Source of the DNA: Pontiella desulfatans
GTDB lineage: Bacteria > Verrucomicrobiota > Kiritimatiellia > Kiritimatiellales > Pontiellaceae
Direction of reading: 5' to 3'
Assembly: GCA_029287275.1 (NCBI GenBank)
Contig: JARFRL010000128.1
Coordinates: 1 to 9,127 of the forward strand
DNA length: 9,127 bases
Positions 1-7,858 of the stretch are shown piece by piece. Within the stretch, counting starts at the first letter, position 1, and every line of letters begins with the position of its first letter. A model generated the notes under the pieces. That model searched no databases, had not been told where the DNA came from, and saw nothing but the letters and a program-made list of their open reading frames with translations. A program made the translations under genes and the position numbers.

Positions 1-2
1 CG

Positions 3-410
3 AATTTCGTCCTGCGGTTGGTTCCGCCCGATCAACCCGCGACGAAGGATGGCGCGGAAACCGGGGCGCTGATCAAAAGCAACACATGCCAGTTCATCGT
101 TCTACCGCGAGACCCCCCGCCGACCACCAACTACACCGTGGTCGGAGTGGTTAGAGGGCCGCTTACCCAGGCGCCCGCCGGGAAGGCGGGAAAGGCGCCC
201 GATCAAGTCTTCGCGATCGATGCCTACAAGCCGCGCGGAAGGCCAACGAAGAGCGTGCCCGACCTCGGCGCGGAGGAGGTTTTCGCCGATCGGCGAAAAA
301 CCAAATGGAGCGATTGGCTCAAGCCCGGCCAGGTCCTCGAGCGATGGCTGGAGTTTTGGACGACCGAAACCAACGCGACGCCCGTGGTGGTTCTGACGCG
401 GGAATTCTGA
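3..410 (+). CDS. Hypothetical protein, C-terminal part (5' end outside window)
   Basis: The frame is open from the left edge of the window to a TGA at 408-410, so at least 136 residues of the C-terminus are present. A TTG at 18 could be a start, but the frame continues in front of it without a stop, so a gene cut by the window edge is more likely. I do not recognise the family. The visible part is soluble, without membrane segments. It is rich in proline and charged residues, with a short Gly/Ala/Lys/Pro stretch (about bases 165-200) and a Trp-rich segment near the C-terminus (W-S-D-W and W-L-E-F-W). A composition of this kind is compatible with a periplasmic or scaffold protein, but this is only an impression. 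No + strand terminator with a U-tract is clear after it; the hairpin at 466-494 is followed by CTTCTC on this strand. Confidence 0.55.
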   Translation, partial: NFVLRLVPPDQPATKDGAETGALIKSNTCQFIVLPRDPPPTTNYTVVGVVRGPLTQAPAGKAGKAPDQVFAIDAYKPRGRPTKSVPDLGAEEVFADRRKTKWSDWLKPGQVLERWLEFWTTETNATPVVVLTREF

Positions 411-460
411 CCGCGGACGAAGCATGCTCGCCGCGCGGTGTTGTTTGCTCTGGACCCAAT

Positions 461-495
461 AAAAAGCGGGGCGCCCATGCGTGGGAGGCCCCGCC
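461..495 (-). terminator. Rho-independent terminator downstream of the hppA 3' remnant
   Basis: GCGGGGC (466-472) pairs with GCCCCGC (488-494). Inside is a second small stem, CCCA (474-477) with TGGG (482-485). Read on the - strand the hairpin is followed by TTTTTATT (465-458), the classic U-tract. It lies 22 bases beyond the TAA of the hppA remnant (517-519). It is most simply explained as the original terminator of hppA, now separated from the intact gene by about 4.2 kb. On the + strand the hairpin has only CTTCTC after it, so it is a weaker stop for the gene ending at 410. Confidence 0.75.
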
Positions 496-516
496 TTCTC
501 GTGGTCGCGGAGGGAA

Positions 517-615
517 TTATTTCGTCGCGATGTGGAGCCACTCCTGAATCACCGGCGAGAACTTCACGACGACCGGCGTGAAGACCACGCTGACCATCGT
601 CATCAATTTGATGAG
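517..615 (-). pseudogene. Remnant of hppA 3' end (last 32 codons plus stop)
   Basis: Read on the - strand, this segment encodes L-I-K-L-M-T-M-V through H-I-A-T-K and then TAA, the same residues as the C-terminus of the full pyrophosphatase at 7018-4724. Aligned with 4724-4822 there are five differences in 99 bases (517, 520, 523, 606 and 613), and all are synonymous: stop TAA/TAG, Lys AAA/AAG, Thr ACG/ACC, Leu TTG/CTG and Leu CTC/CTG. Beyond 615 the similarity to hppA ends: the expected D-T-S-G-P-S-L-N-I is absent and unrelated sequence follows. The - strand frame stays open to an ATG at 789, but that upstream part resembles nothing and has no convincing ribosome-binding site, so I call this a fragment, not a gene. 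It keeps a good terminator (461-495). Confidence 0.85.
524..605. repeat. 82-bp direct repeat, left copy (hppA tail)
   Basis: Bases 524-605 are identical to 4731-4812, in the same orientation and offset by 4,207 bases. The repeat is coding sequence from the last hppA codons. It contains an inverted pair, CTTCACG (562-568) and CGTGAAG (577-583), separated by 8 bases. Left of the core lie the TAA stop and the terminator at 461-495. Right of the core hppA similarity fades within about ten bases and the lipid cassette begins. Confidence 0.9.
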
Positions 616-686
616 ATTATGGATTTCAGCGGCCATCGTTCGAATGGAAAGAATGATGGGGCAGGTAGGATTAAGTTGGGGAGGTT

Positions 687-715
687 TTGCCATATTCTCT
701 CGATCCTGATAAAAG
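687..715 (+). promoter_or_regulatory. Possible sigma70-type promoter of the lipid cassette
   Basis: TTGCCA (687-692, five of six matches to TTGACA) is separated by 17 bases from TAAAAG (710-715, four of six matches to TATAAT). This would start transcription near 722, about 50 bases before the ATG at 771. The stretch 616-770 is AT-richer than its surroundings and holds no gene that I can support. The weak -10 makes this tentative. Confidence 0.35.
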
Positions 716-770
716 ACGTATGTGGCGCAGGGATATCGAGGCGCTTGAAATTCCAATCTTGGAGTGACAG

Positions 771-1622
771 ATGTTGGATGATGGGTCATCCATATTTTCG
801 ATCATCGCTTTGATGGTTCTAGCCATTTTCCAGATGGTGACCCTTTTGAGCAAAGGTCGGGTTGCATCGCCGCCGTCCTTCAGAACCTTGGTGGTTTTCT
901 TCCTGGCGATGGCTCTGTCTGAATGGATTTCTTTTAGCCTCGCTCTGTGGTTGCTGGCGCTCCTCAGTTTCCGCGCCTTGCGCGAATACCTTTCGTTGGT
1001 GGACATCCGGCTGGAGGATCGGTGGGGCATTCTGGCTTCGTATCTCTCGATTCCCTGTATGTTCTATCTGATCCACATCGAATGGTATGGATTTTTCATC
1101 ATTGCCATCCCCGTTTACGCCTTTTTGCTGGTGCCCTTCTTCGTTGCCCTCGGCGGACGATCCCAAGGGATTGTCTTTTCGGTGGGCGTGCTGGACTTCG
1201 GCCTGTTTTTCTTTGTCTTCTGCGTCGGGCACATCGCCTATCTGCTCTTTTATTCAGCGCGGATCACCCTGCTTATGATCGTGGCAATTACCTGTGCCGG
1301 ATGGATCCATAAAGCGCTGAAAAGCAGGCCGCTGAGACTGAAGTTCTTGTTGCAACTGGCTGTTGTTTTTCCGCTTTGTACCGGGCTGGCCTCTTGGACG
1401 GCGATTCCAATGGGGCATTCCGCCATACTGGGCGTCCTGATTCCGTTTTCGGTGTGTCTGGGACGGTTTACGCTCAAGGAACTGGAGGAGGATCTGGGTA
1501 TCCGCGCGGACCGGCTTCAGCCAGGGAGGGGGCGCACCATCGAAGGGCTCAAGTCCTACCTCTACACCGCCCCGATTGTTTTCCACTATCTGCGCTGGTT
1601 CCTTAAGTGGGGCGATCTCTAA
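771..1622 (+). CDS. CdsA-like integral membrane protein (phosphatidate cytidylyltransferase family, divergent)
   Basis: This is a 283-residue, very hydrophobic protein with about seven or eight membrane segments. The start is ATG 771, with GGAG at 761-764 six bases before it. The C-terminal part resembles the signature region of CdsA enzymes, which make CDP-diacylglycerol from phosphatidate and CTP. The usual K-R-x(3)-K-D-x(4)-P-G-H-G-G-x(2)-D-R is represented by L-E-E-D-L-G-I-R-A-D (238-247), P-G-R-G-R (251-255) and I-E-G (257-259), followed by the typical L-x-S-x-L-x-x-A-P-x-x-F-x-x-L-R end. The His of PGHGG is Arg, and the Asp-Arg of the final motif is Glu-Gly, so classic cytidylyltransferase activity is doubtful. 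The length is near the usual 270-300 residues. It opens a four-gene operon, and its TAA overlaps the next ATG. It could act on another CDP-activated or phosphorylated lipid. GC is low at the 5' end. Family assignment moderate, activity uncertain. Confidence 0.65.
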   Translation: MLDDGSSIFSIIALMVLAIFQMVTLLSKGRVASPPSFRTLVVFFLAMALSEWISFSLALWLLALLSFRALREYLSLVDIRLEDRWGILASYLSIPCMFYLIHIEWYGFFIIAIPVYAFLLVPFFVALGGRSQGIVFSVGVLDFGLFFFVFCVGHIAYLLFYSARITLLMIVAITCAGWIHKALKSRPLRLKFLLQLAVVFPLCTGLASWTAIPMGHSAILGVLIPFSVCLGRFTLKELEEDLGIRADRLQPGRGRTIEGLKSYLYTAPIVFHYLRWFLKWGDL

Positions 1623-3016
1623 TGGACGCGCTACGGACGGCCCTGCACCTGTTTTTCATCCGCCCGCTGCTCCATCTGCTGTTCGGCGTCAATGTGGTGG
1701 GCCGCGAAAACCTCGTAGGGCTCGACCGCTTCATCCTGGCCGCCAACCACAACAGCCACCTCGACATTTTCCTGCTCTACTCGGCACTGCCGCCGTGCAG
1801 GATCGCCCGGACGCACCCCGTCGCCGCCATCGACTACTTTTCAAAACCCCCTTGGCTATTCAAGGCGGTGCAATTTCTTCTCCAGCCCGTCTGGATCGAT
1901 CGTGAGGAGAACGGGATTGCCGGAATAAAGGAAATCCAGCGTCGGATTGACGACGGGCGCAGCATCATCATCTTTCCCGAAGGCACCCGCGGCGCGGCCG
2001 GGGAGTTGGAGGAATTCCGCGGCGGCGTTGGCCTCATCGCTAGCCGCAACCCAGATGTGCCTGTGGTGCCTGTCTACCTCGAAGGGCCTGAGCGCGCGTT
2101 CCCCAAAGTCGCGCCGTTTCCCTTACCGCTCTGGAACCATATCACCATTGGTCCGCCGCAGCGCCTCCGTGGCAAGAGCCGCGACATCTCCGCAAGGCTG
2201 CACGCCCATCTCGAAGCCCTGGCCGAAGAGGAACGCGCCTATCGTCAGCGGCGCATGCCCGAGCCACACCAACCCTTTGTCGTGGCGGTTATCGGAATCG
2301 ATGGTTCCGGCAAGAGCACCCTGTCGCGCCGGCTGGCCGGTTGTTTCGAAGGCGACAGCTGCTTCATCGGCGACCGTCTCGAACTGCTTAAGGATGGCGA
2401 GCCGTGTGCCGCCCAGCCGCTCATCGCGAACGAAGTGCGCAAATGGGTGGGGCGGCAGGCGAAGAGCGCTAAGAATCTTGCCCATTACAAGATTCCCAAA
2501 CTCGCCGAATTGCTGCTGCGCGACCGGCTGCTCTCAGACGTATACCGGTGGTACCGCCCAGACCGTGTTTTCATGGATGGTTCCCCGCTCCTTAATATGA
2601 CGGGTTGGGCCATTCTCTACCACGAAGACGCCTTCAACGAGGAGGTCTGCGCGAGGGCCATGGACATCCTGACCGGCAACCATGTCCGCGGGAAAAGGGA
2701 TCCGATATTCAAGCAGTTCCCTGAACTGCTGACCTTGCGCAAACTGAATCTCACGCACCTGCACCTCCCCGATGCGGTCATATTCCTGGATGTTGATCCG
2801 GCCATCTGCGTGGAGCGCGTCACGTCCCGTGGAGAGGCGGTGCAGGCGCACGAAAACATCGAAAAGCTCACCAAGCTCGGAAAAGCCTACGACCTCGTTT
2901 GCGATGTCGTGGAAAAAAACCGCCCGGTATTGCGTCTGACCGGGGAAAAAAGCATCGAGCAACTCTCTCAAGAAGCGGTTGCGTTTATCGGGAGCGCTAA
3001 GGATGAAACGGATTGA
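1622..3016 (+). CDS. PlsC-type acyltransferase fused to a thymidylate-kinase-like P-loop kinase
   Basis: This protein has 464 residues and two domains. Residues 1 to about 205 form a 1-acylglycerol-3-phosphate acyltransferase-type domain. It has N-H-N-S-H-L-D (42-48, the catalytic H-x4-D motif), a hydrophobic N-terminus that would sit on the membrane, F-P-E-G-T-R (118-123) binding the phosphate of the acceptor, and a V-P-V-V-P-V-Y segment. Residues about 218-464 form a P-loop nucleoside/nucleotide kinase domain, with Walker A G-I-D-G-S-G-K-S-T (225-233), an F-M-D-G-S-P segment (317-322), L-D-V-D-P (389-393) and a V-T-S-R-G-E region (400-405), in the order seen in thymidylate kinases. The TMK D-R-Y/F motif is not evident, so dTMP may not be the substrate. 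The ATG at 1622 overlaps the upstream stop (TAATG), indicating translational coupling; an in-frame GTG at 1607 lacks a ribosome-binding site. The fusion suggests acylation and phosphorylation of the same or consecutive lipid intermediates, which is an inference. Confidence 0.8.
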   Translation: MDALRTALHLFFIRPLLHLLFGVNVVGRENLVGLDRFILAANHNSHLDIFLLYSALPPCRIARTHPVAAIDYFSKPPWLFKAVQFLLQPVWIDREENGIAGIKEIQRRIDDGRSIIIFPEGTRGAAGELEEFRGGVGLIASRNPDVPVVPVYLEGPERAFPKVAPFPLPLWNHITIGPPQRLRGKSRDISARLHAHLEALAEEERAYRQRRMPEPHQPFVVAVIGIDGSGKSTLSRRLAGCFEGDSCFIGDRLELLKDGEPCAAQPLIANEVRKWVGRQAKSAKNLAHYKIPKLAELLLRDRLLSDVYRWYRPDRVFMDGSPLLNMTGWAILYHEDAFNEEVCARAMDILTGNHVRGKRDPIFKQFPELLTLRKLNLTHLHLPDAVIFLDVDPAICVERVTSRGEAVQAHENIEKLTKLGKAYDLVCDVVEKNRPVLRLTGEKSIEQLSQEAVAFIGSAKDETD

Positions 3017-4025
3017 TGTAATTGCCACAACGATATCCGGTTCCATCGCCGACTGGAAAAAAGTCGAGCGGATCGTCCCGCTGTTTGCGGAACATGGATA
3101 TTCCGATGTCAGGCTTCACGAGGTCGACAGCCACGCCGCCGCGCGTGCAGCCGCCTGTAGCGTTTTGCGAGAGGGCGGGCGCATTCCGGTTTCCGCCGGC
3201 GGATCCGGCACTTTCCGCGCGGTGCTCGAAGGCTGCGTCGATTCCGGCGTCGAGCTGGCCGAAATCCGTCTCGGATTCCTGCGCAAAGGATCGGCCGACC
3301 TCATCGGCAAGGTCCTCGATATGCCCGACGAGATTGAAAGCGCGATCCGGGTCTTCGCCGACTCCATAACAGCCGACCGCCACCTGCCCGCCGACATTCT
3401 CTGTGCAAGCAGTCCGGCGAGCAACGAAGTCCCGCGCCACTTTATCGGCTATGGCGGTGCGGAGCTATTCGGGCGGATTCCATACTACACCGAAAACCGG
3501 TACACCAAATATTACAAGGGTATCCTGAGTCAGTTTTTCGGTGATCTCGGCCCCTTCATGACAGGCGTGGCGCTTGCGCTAATGGAACGGCTTTTTAAAA
3601 CGCCCTTTTGCAGAAAGACGCGCTGGAAAATCATGGCCGATGGCCAGTTAGTGGAGGAAGACGCTTTCCAGGCCATCATGCTGGTCAACGGATATCTCGG
3701 CCCCGAACTGCCTTATTCTGACCAACCGCTTGGTTCCGGCGAATTCTATTGCTACGGACTGCGCAACCTCGGGGCCTCCAAACTGCCGCCCCAGATCAAG
3801 CGCGCCCGCGATGGCTCCATCATGAACGATGCCGAGCGCTGGGGACTCGTTCCCGTCACCGCGAAAGAACGGCTCGAGCTCATCCCCGACCACGCTAAGC
3901 CCTTTCCCGTCAACGTCGATGGCGGCACCTTCATGGCGAAGGAAGCCGTGTGTTTCGAGCGCGTGGGACAAATCCCTCTCATCTCAAACCAATCACCAAA
4001 CAGGAGGAATAGCTCCAATGTTTGA
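3003..4025 (+). CDS. Lipid-kinase-like protein (DAGK/sphingosine kinase fold) with altered GGDGT motif
   Basis: This is a 340-residue soluble protein. ATG 3003 was chosen because GGGAG (2990-2994) sits eight bases upstream; a TTG at 2979 in the same frame has no such site. The gene overlaps the previous one by 14 bases and the next by 8. The fold is suggested by an N-terminal Rossmann-like half ending in A-G-G-S-G-T-F (65-71), at the place of the nucleotide-binding G-G-D-G-T, then L-G-F-L-R-K-G-S-A-D-L (90-100), matching L-G-I-x-P-x-G-T-x-N-D, and near the C-terminus V-N-V-D-G-G-T (303-309), matching the V-D-G-E element of diacylglycerol and sphingoid-base kinases. The Asp of GGDGT is Ser68, and the Glu of the C-terminal DGE is Gly308, so ATP-dependent kinase activity may be lost or altered. 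In this family the known reaction is transfer of the ATP gamma-phosphate to a lipid hydroxyl. The middle (about 140-235) is larger than in short bacterial lipid kinases, with Tyr- and Phe-rich stretches. Confidence 0.65.
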   Translation: MKRIDVIATTISGSIADWKKVERIVPLFAEHGYSDVRLHEVDSHAAARAAACSVLREGGRIPVSAGGSGTFRAVLEGCVDSGVELAEIRLGFLRKGSADLIGKVLDMPDEIESAIRVFADSITADRHLPADILCASSPASNEVPRHFIGYGGAELFGRIPYYTENRYTKYYKGILSQFFGDLGPFMTGVALALMERLFKTPFCRKTRWKIMADGQLVEEDAFQAIMLVNGYLGPELPYSDQPLGSGEFYCYGLRNLGASKLPPQIKRARDGSIMNDAERWGLVPVTAKERLELIPDHAKPFPVNVDGGTFMAKEAVCFERVGQIPLISNQSPNRRNSSNV

Positions 4026-4662
4026 AAAGGTCTACCTCTATTGCGAACGGTCCGAAAATCCTGCTTTCTGGGCCGAACCGGTCAACGCATTGACGAATAT
4101 GCTTTTTCTTGTAAGTGCATGGCTCGTCTGGCGGCATTCAAAAAAACTGGGAGCTGAATCACAGGGCATAAGTCTGTTACTTGTGCTGATTTGCGCCATC
4201 GGTATGGGCAGCTTCCTGTTCCATACGTTTGCAACAACCTGGGCCAGATGGCTTGATGTCCTGCCGATCCTTCTCTTCCAGTTGCTCTACGCGTGGTTGT
4301 ATTTCCGGGAAGTCGGCAAAGCGCGCTTCGTTTACACGCTCGCGATAGTACTGGGCTACTTACTTGCCGCGATTATCGGGAGACGTTTTTCAGATATTTT
4401 AAACGGATTGCCGATCTATGTACCGGCACTGGTGTTCCTTTCTGGGCTGGGAATCTATCACGTAGCGACGCGCCGCATAGAGCGCTTCGTTTTGCTGGGC
4501 GCGGCGGGGGCGTTTATCTTCGCCCTGACCTGCCGAACGGTGGATAAGGCCGTTTGCCCCTGCTTCCCTTTGGGAACTCATTTCATGTGGCACGTGTGCA
4601 ACGCCCTCGCCCTGTACCTGTTGATGCGGGGCTTGCTGGCCAACTGTTCCAGGTCGTCATGA
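4018..4662 (+). CDS. Alkaline ceramidase-like (CREST superfamily) membrane hydrolase
   Basis: This is a 214-residue protein with about seven membrane segments, the size and topology of the CREST/alkaline ceramidase family. The start ATG 4018 follows a strong AGGAGGA (4003-4009) and overlaps the preceding stop by eight bases. The N-terminal Y-C-E-R-S-E-N and W-A-E-P-V-N (residues 8-14 and 18-23) match the calcium-binding W-C-E...E-F-W-N segment of eukaryotic alkaline ceramidases. The zinc-site residues are all present: S65 and H69 in G-S-F-L-F-H, D80 in W-L-D-V-L-P, and H188 and H192 in H-F-M-W-H. In characterised members this site cleaves the amide bond of ceramides to give sphingoid base and fatty acid; the superfamily also contains receptors and other proteins, so the substrate is unknown here. 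It is the last gene of the operon and is followed by a terminator. A sphingolipid or other N-acylated lipid substrate is an inference. GC is lower than in the neighbouring hppA. Confidence 0.8.
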   Translation: MFEKVYLYCERSENPAFWAEPVNALTNMLFLVSAWLVWRHSKKLGAESQGISLLLVLICAIGMGSFLFHTFATTWARWLDVLPILLFQLLYAWLYFREVGKARFVYTLAIVLGYLLAAIIGRRFSDILNGLPIYVPALVFLSGLGIYHVATRRIERFVLLGAAGAFIFALTCRTVDKAVCPCFPLGTHFMWHVCNALALYLLMRGLLANCSRSS

Positions 4663-4672
4663 CTCCAAAATC

Positions 4673-4703
4673 AAAAAAGGCCGCCCAGTTGGACGGCCTT
4701 TTT
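4673..4703. terminator. Bidirectional intrinsic terminator between the lipid operon and hppA
   Basis: AAAAAAGGCCG (4673-4683) pairs with CGGCCTTTTT (4694-4703) around a ten-base loop. Because the stem carries A-runs on one arm and T-runs on the other, it gives a U-tract in both directions. It can therefore end the + strand operon (stop at 4662) and the convergent hppA (stop at 4724). It differs completely from the terminator behind the hppA remnant (461-495). Confidence 0.9.
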
Positions 4704-4723
4704 CATGGTTCCAAGGATTGGAA

Positions 4724-7018
<2,295 letters not shown>

Positions 7019-7067
7019 GTTTCCCCCTGGATATTACTTATTCAAACGATTGTGGAAATGTTTCCGC

Positions 7068-7096
7068 AAAATACCGCCATGCGATACGGGAATCAA
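7068..7096 (-). promoter_or_regulatory. Possible sigma70-type promoter of hppA
   Basis: On the - strand, TTGATT (7096-7091) is followed after 17 bases by TATTTT (7073-7068); each matches four of six consensus positions. Transcription would start near 7061, giving a leader of about 40 bases before ATG 7018. An imperfect palindrome, GGAAA-TG-TTTCC (7054-7065, with flanking TG/CA), lies at the predicted start site and could be an operator, but there is no independent support. Confidence 0.35.
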
Positions 7097-7145
7097 ACTC
7101 AAACCCGATTTAAGGCCGGAACTCGCCCGCGGTCCTATTCGAAAA

Positions 7146-7185
7146 GGTAACATCCAGCACCACGATCGTGAGTTTGGATGTTACC
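7146..7185. promoter_or_regulatory. Strong inverted repeat in the hppA/nitroreductase divergent region
   Basis: GGTAACATCCA (7146-7156) and TGGATGTTACC (7175-7185) are perfect 11-base inverted arms. Between them, 7161-7170 is the self-complementary CACGATCGTG. On the - strand the hairpin runs into TTTTC, so it could act as a weak terminator against read-through towards hppA. It sits about 85-125 bases upstream of the predicted hppA start and about 65-105 bases before the nitroreductase ATG. It could therefore also be a binding site for a regulator of both genes. The rest of 7019-7250 contains no gene that I can support. Confidence 0.5.
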
Positions 7186-7250
7186 CTTGGGCCGGAGAGG
7201 AATGGGTTTGCCGTTGGTTGAAGTAGCGCGGGTGTGATATATCCGCGTGC

Positions 7251-7790
7251 ATGAAAACGGAATCGTTCCTACATCTAGTGAAACGGCGGACCAGCTGCCG
7301 CTCCTACGAGCCGCGGCCGGTGCCGCGGGAACATCTCGAGCGGATGCTGGAGACGGCGCGGCTGGCGCCGTCGGCCTGCAACCAACAACCGTGGCGCTTC
7401 GCGGTGGTGGAGGCCGCGGCGACGCGGACGCGATTGATCGACGAAGCGTTTTTGACCGGCATCCCGATGCGCTGGGCGGAGAACGCGGGGGCGATCGTCG
7501 CGCTGGGCATGGAGCGGTCGGTGATCACGCATAAGATCGCGAACAAGATTTCGGGCGTGGATTATCCGCTGCTCGACCTCGGCATCGCGGGCGAGCATCT
7601 TGTTTTGCAAGCCGAGGAGCTTGGCTTGGGGACCTGCTGGATCGGGTGGATCAAGCCGAAGAAGGTCCGCGAAATCGTCGGGTGGCCGCGGTCGATCGAG
7701 CCCGTCGGTCTGATCACGGTCGGCTGGCCCGCGGGCGCGCGCCCAACGCGGGAGCGGCGGGCGTTGGATGAAATCGTGACGTGGCTTTAG
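7251..7790 (+). CDS. Nitroreductase family FMN-dependent oxidoreductase
   Basis: This 179-residue protein has the size and motifs of small nitroreductase-fold flavoproteins, which bind FMN as homodimers and reduce nitro, quinone, enone or other substrates with NAD(P)H. FMN phosphate-binding residues appear in R-R-T-S-C-R-S-Y (12-19), and the family A-P-S-A-C-N-Q-Q-P-W motif is at 39-48. The segment D-L-G-I-A-G-E-H-L-V-L-Q-A with L-G-L-G-T-C-W-I-G-W is the usual central helix and strand. The W-P motif and the final R-R-A-L-D-E-I-V region are the normal C-terminus of this subgroup. The start ATG 7251 has no clear Shine-Dalgarno sequence. A possible -10 (TATATC, 7238-7243) is so close that the transcript could be leaderless. 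It is divergent from hppA and 68 bases ahead of the beta-propeller gene. The physiological substrate cannot be told from sequence. Confidence 0.92.
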   Translation: MKTESFLHLVKRRTSCRSYEPRPVPREHLERMLETARLAPSACNQQPWRFAVVEAAATRTRLIDEAFLTGIPMRWAENAGAIVALGMERSVITHKIANKISGVDYPLLDLGIAGEHLVLQAEELGLGTCWIGWIKPKKVREIVGWPRSIEPVGLITVGWPAGARPTRERRALDEIVTWL

Positions 7791-7801
7791 CGCGGCCGAA
7801 C

Positions 7802-7822
7802 CTTTTCGCCGCGGCGGAAAAG
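7802..7822. terminator. Hairpin after the nitroreductase gene, possible weak terminator
   Basis: CTTTTCGCCG (7802-7811) can pair with CGGCGGAAAAG (7812-7822) with one bulged G, forming a GC-rich, nearly loopless palindrome 11 bases after the nitroreductase stop. There is no U-tract on the + strand, so termination strength is doubtful and the next gene may be partly co-transcribed. Confidence 0.35.
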
Positions 7823-7858
7823 CGATACGTTCGATCCGGGTTGTCATAGGAGAATCGT

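Noticed and set aside
517..789. A 90-codon - strand reading frame that ends in the hppA C-terminal sequence
   Set aside because: Only the last 32 codons resemble anything; the upstream part matches no hppA sequence and lacks a convincing ribosome-binding site. It is treated as an hppA fragment read into unrelated DNA.
2123..3046. Antisense frames under the PlsC-kinase fusion
   Set aside because: The + strand has intact acyltransferase and Walker A motifs, and the antisense products resemble nothing.
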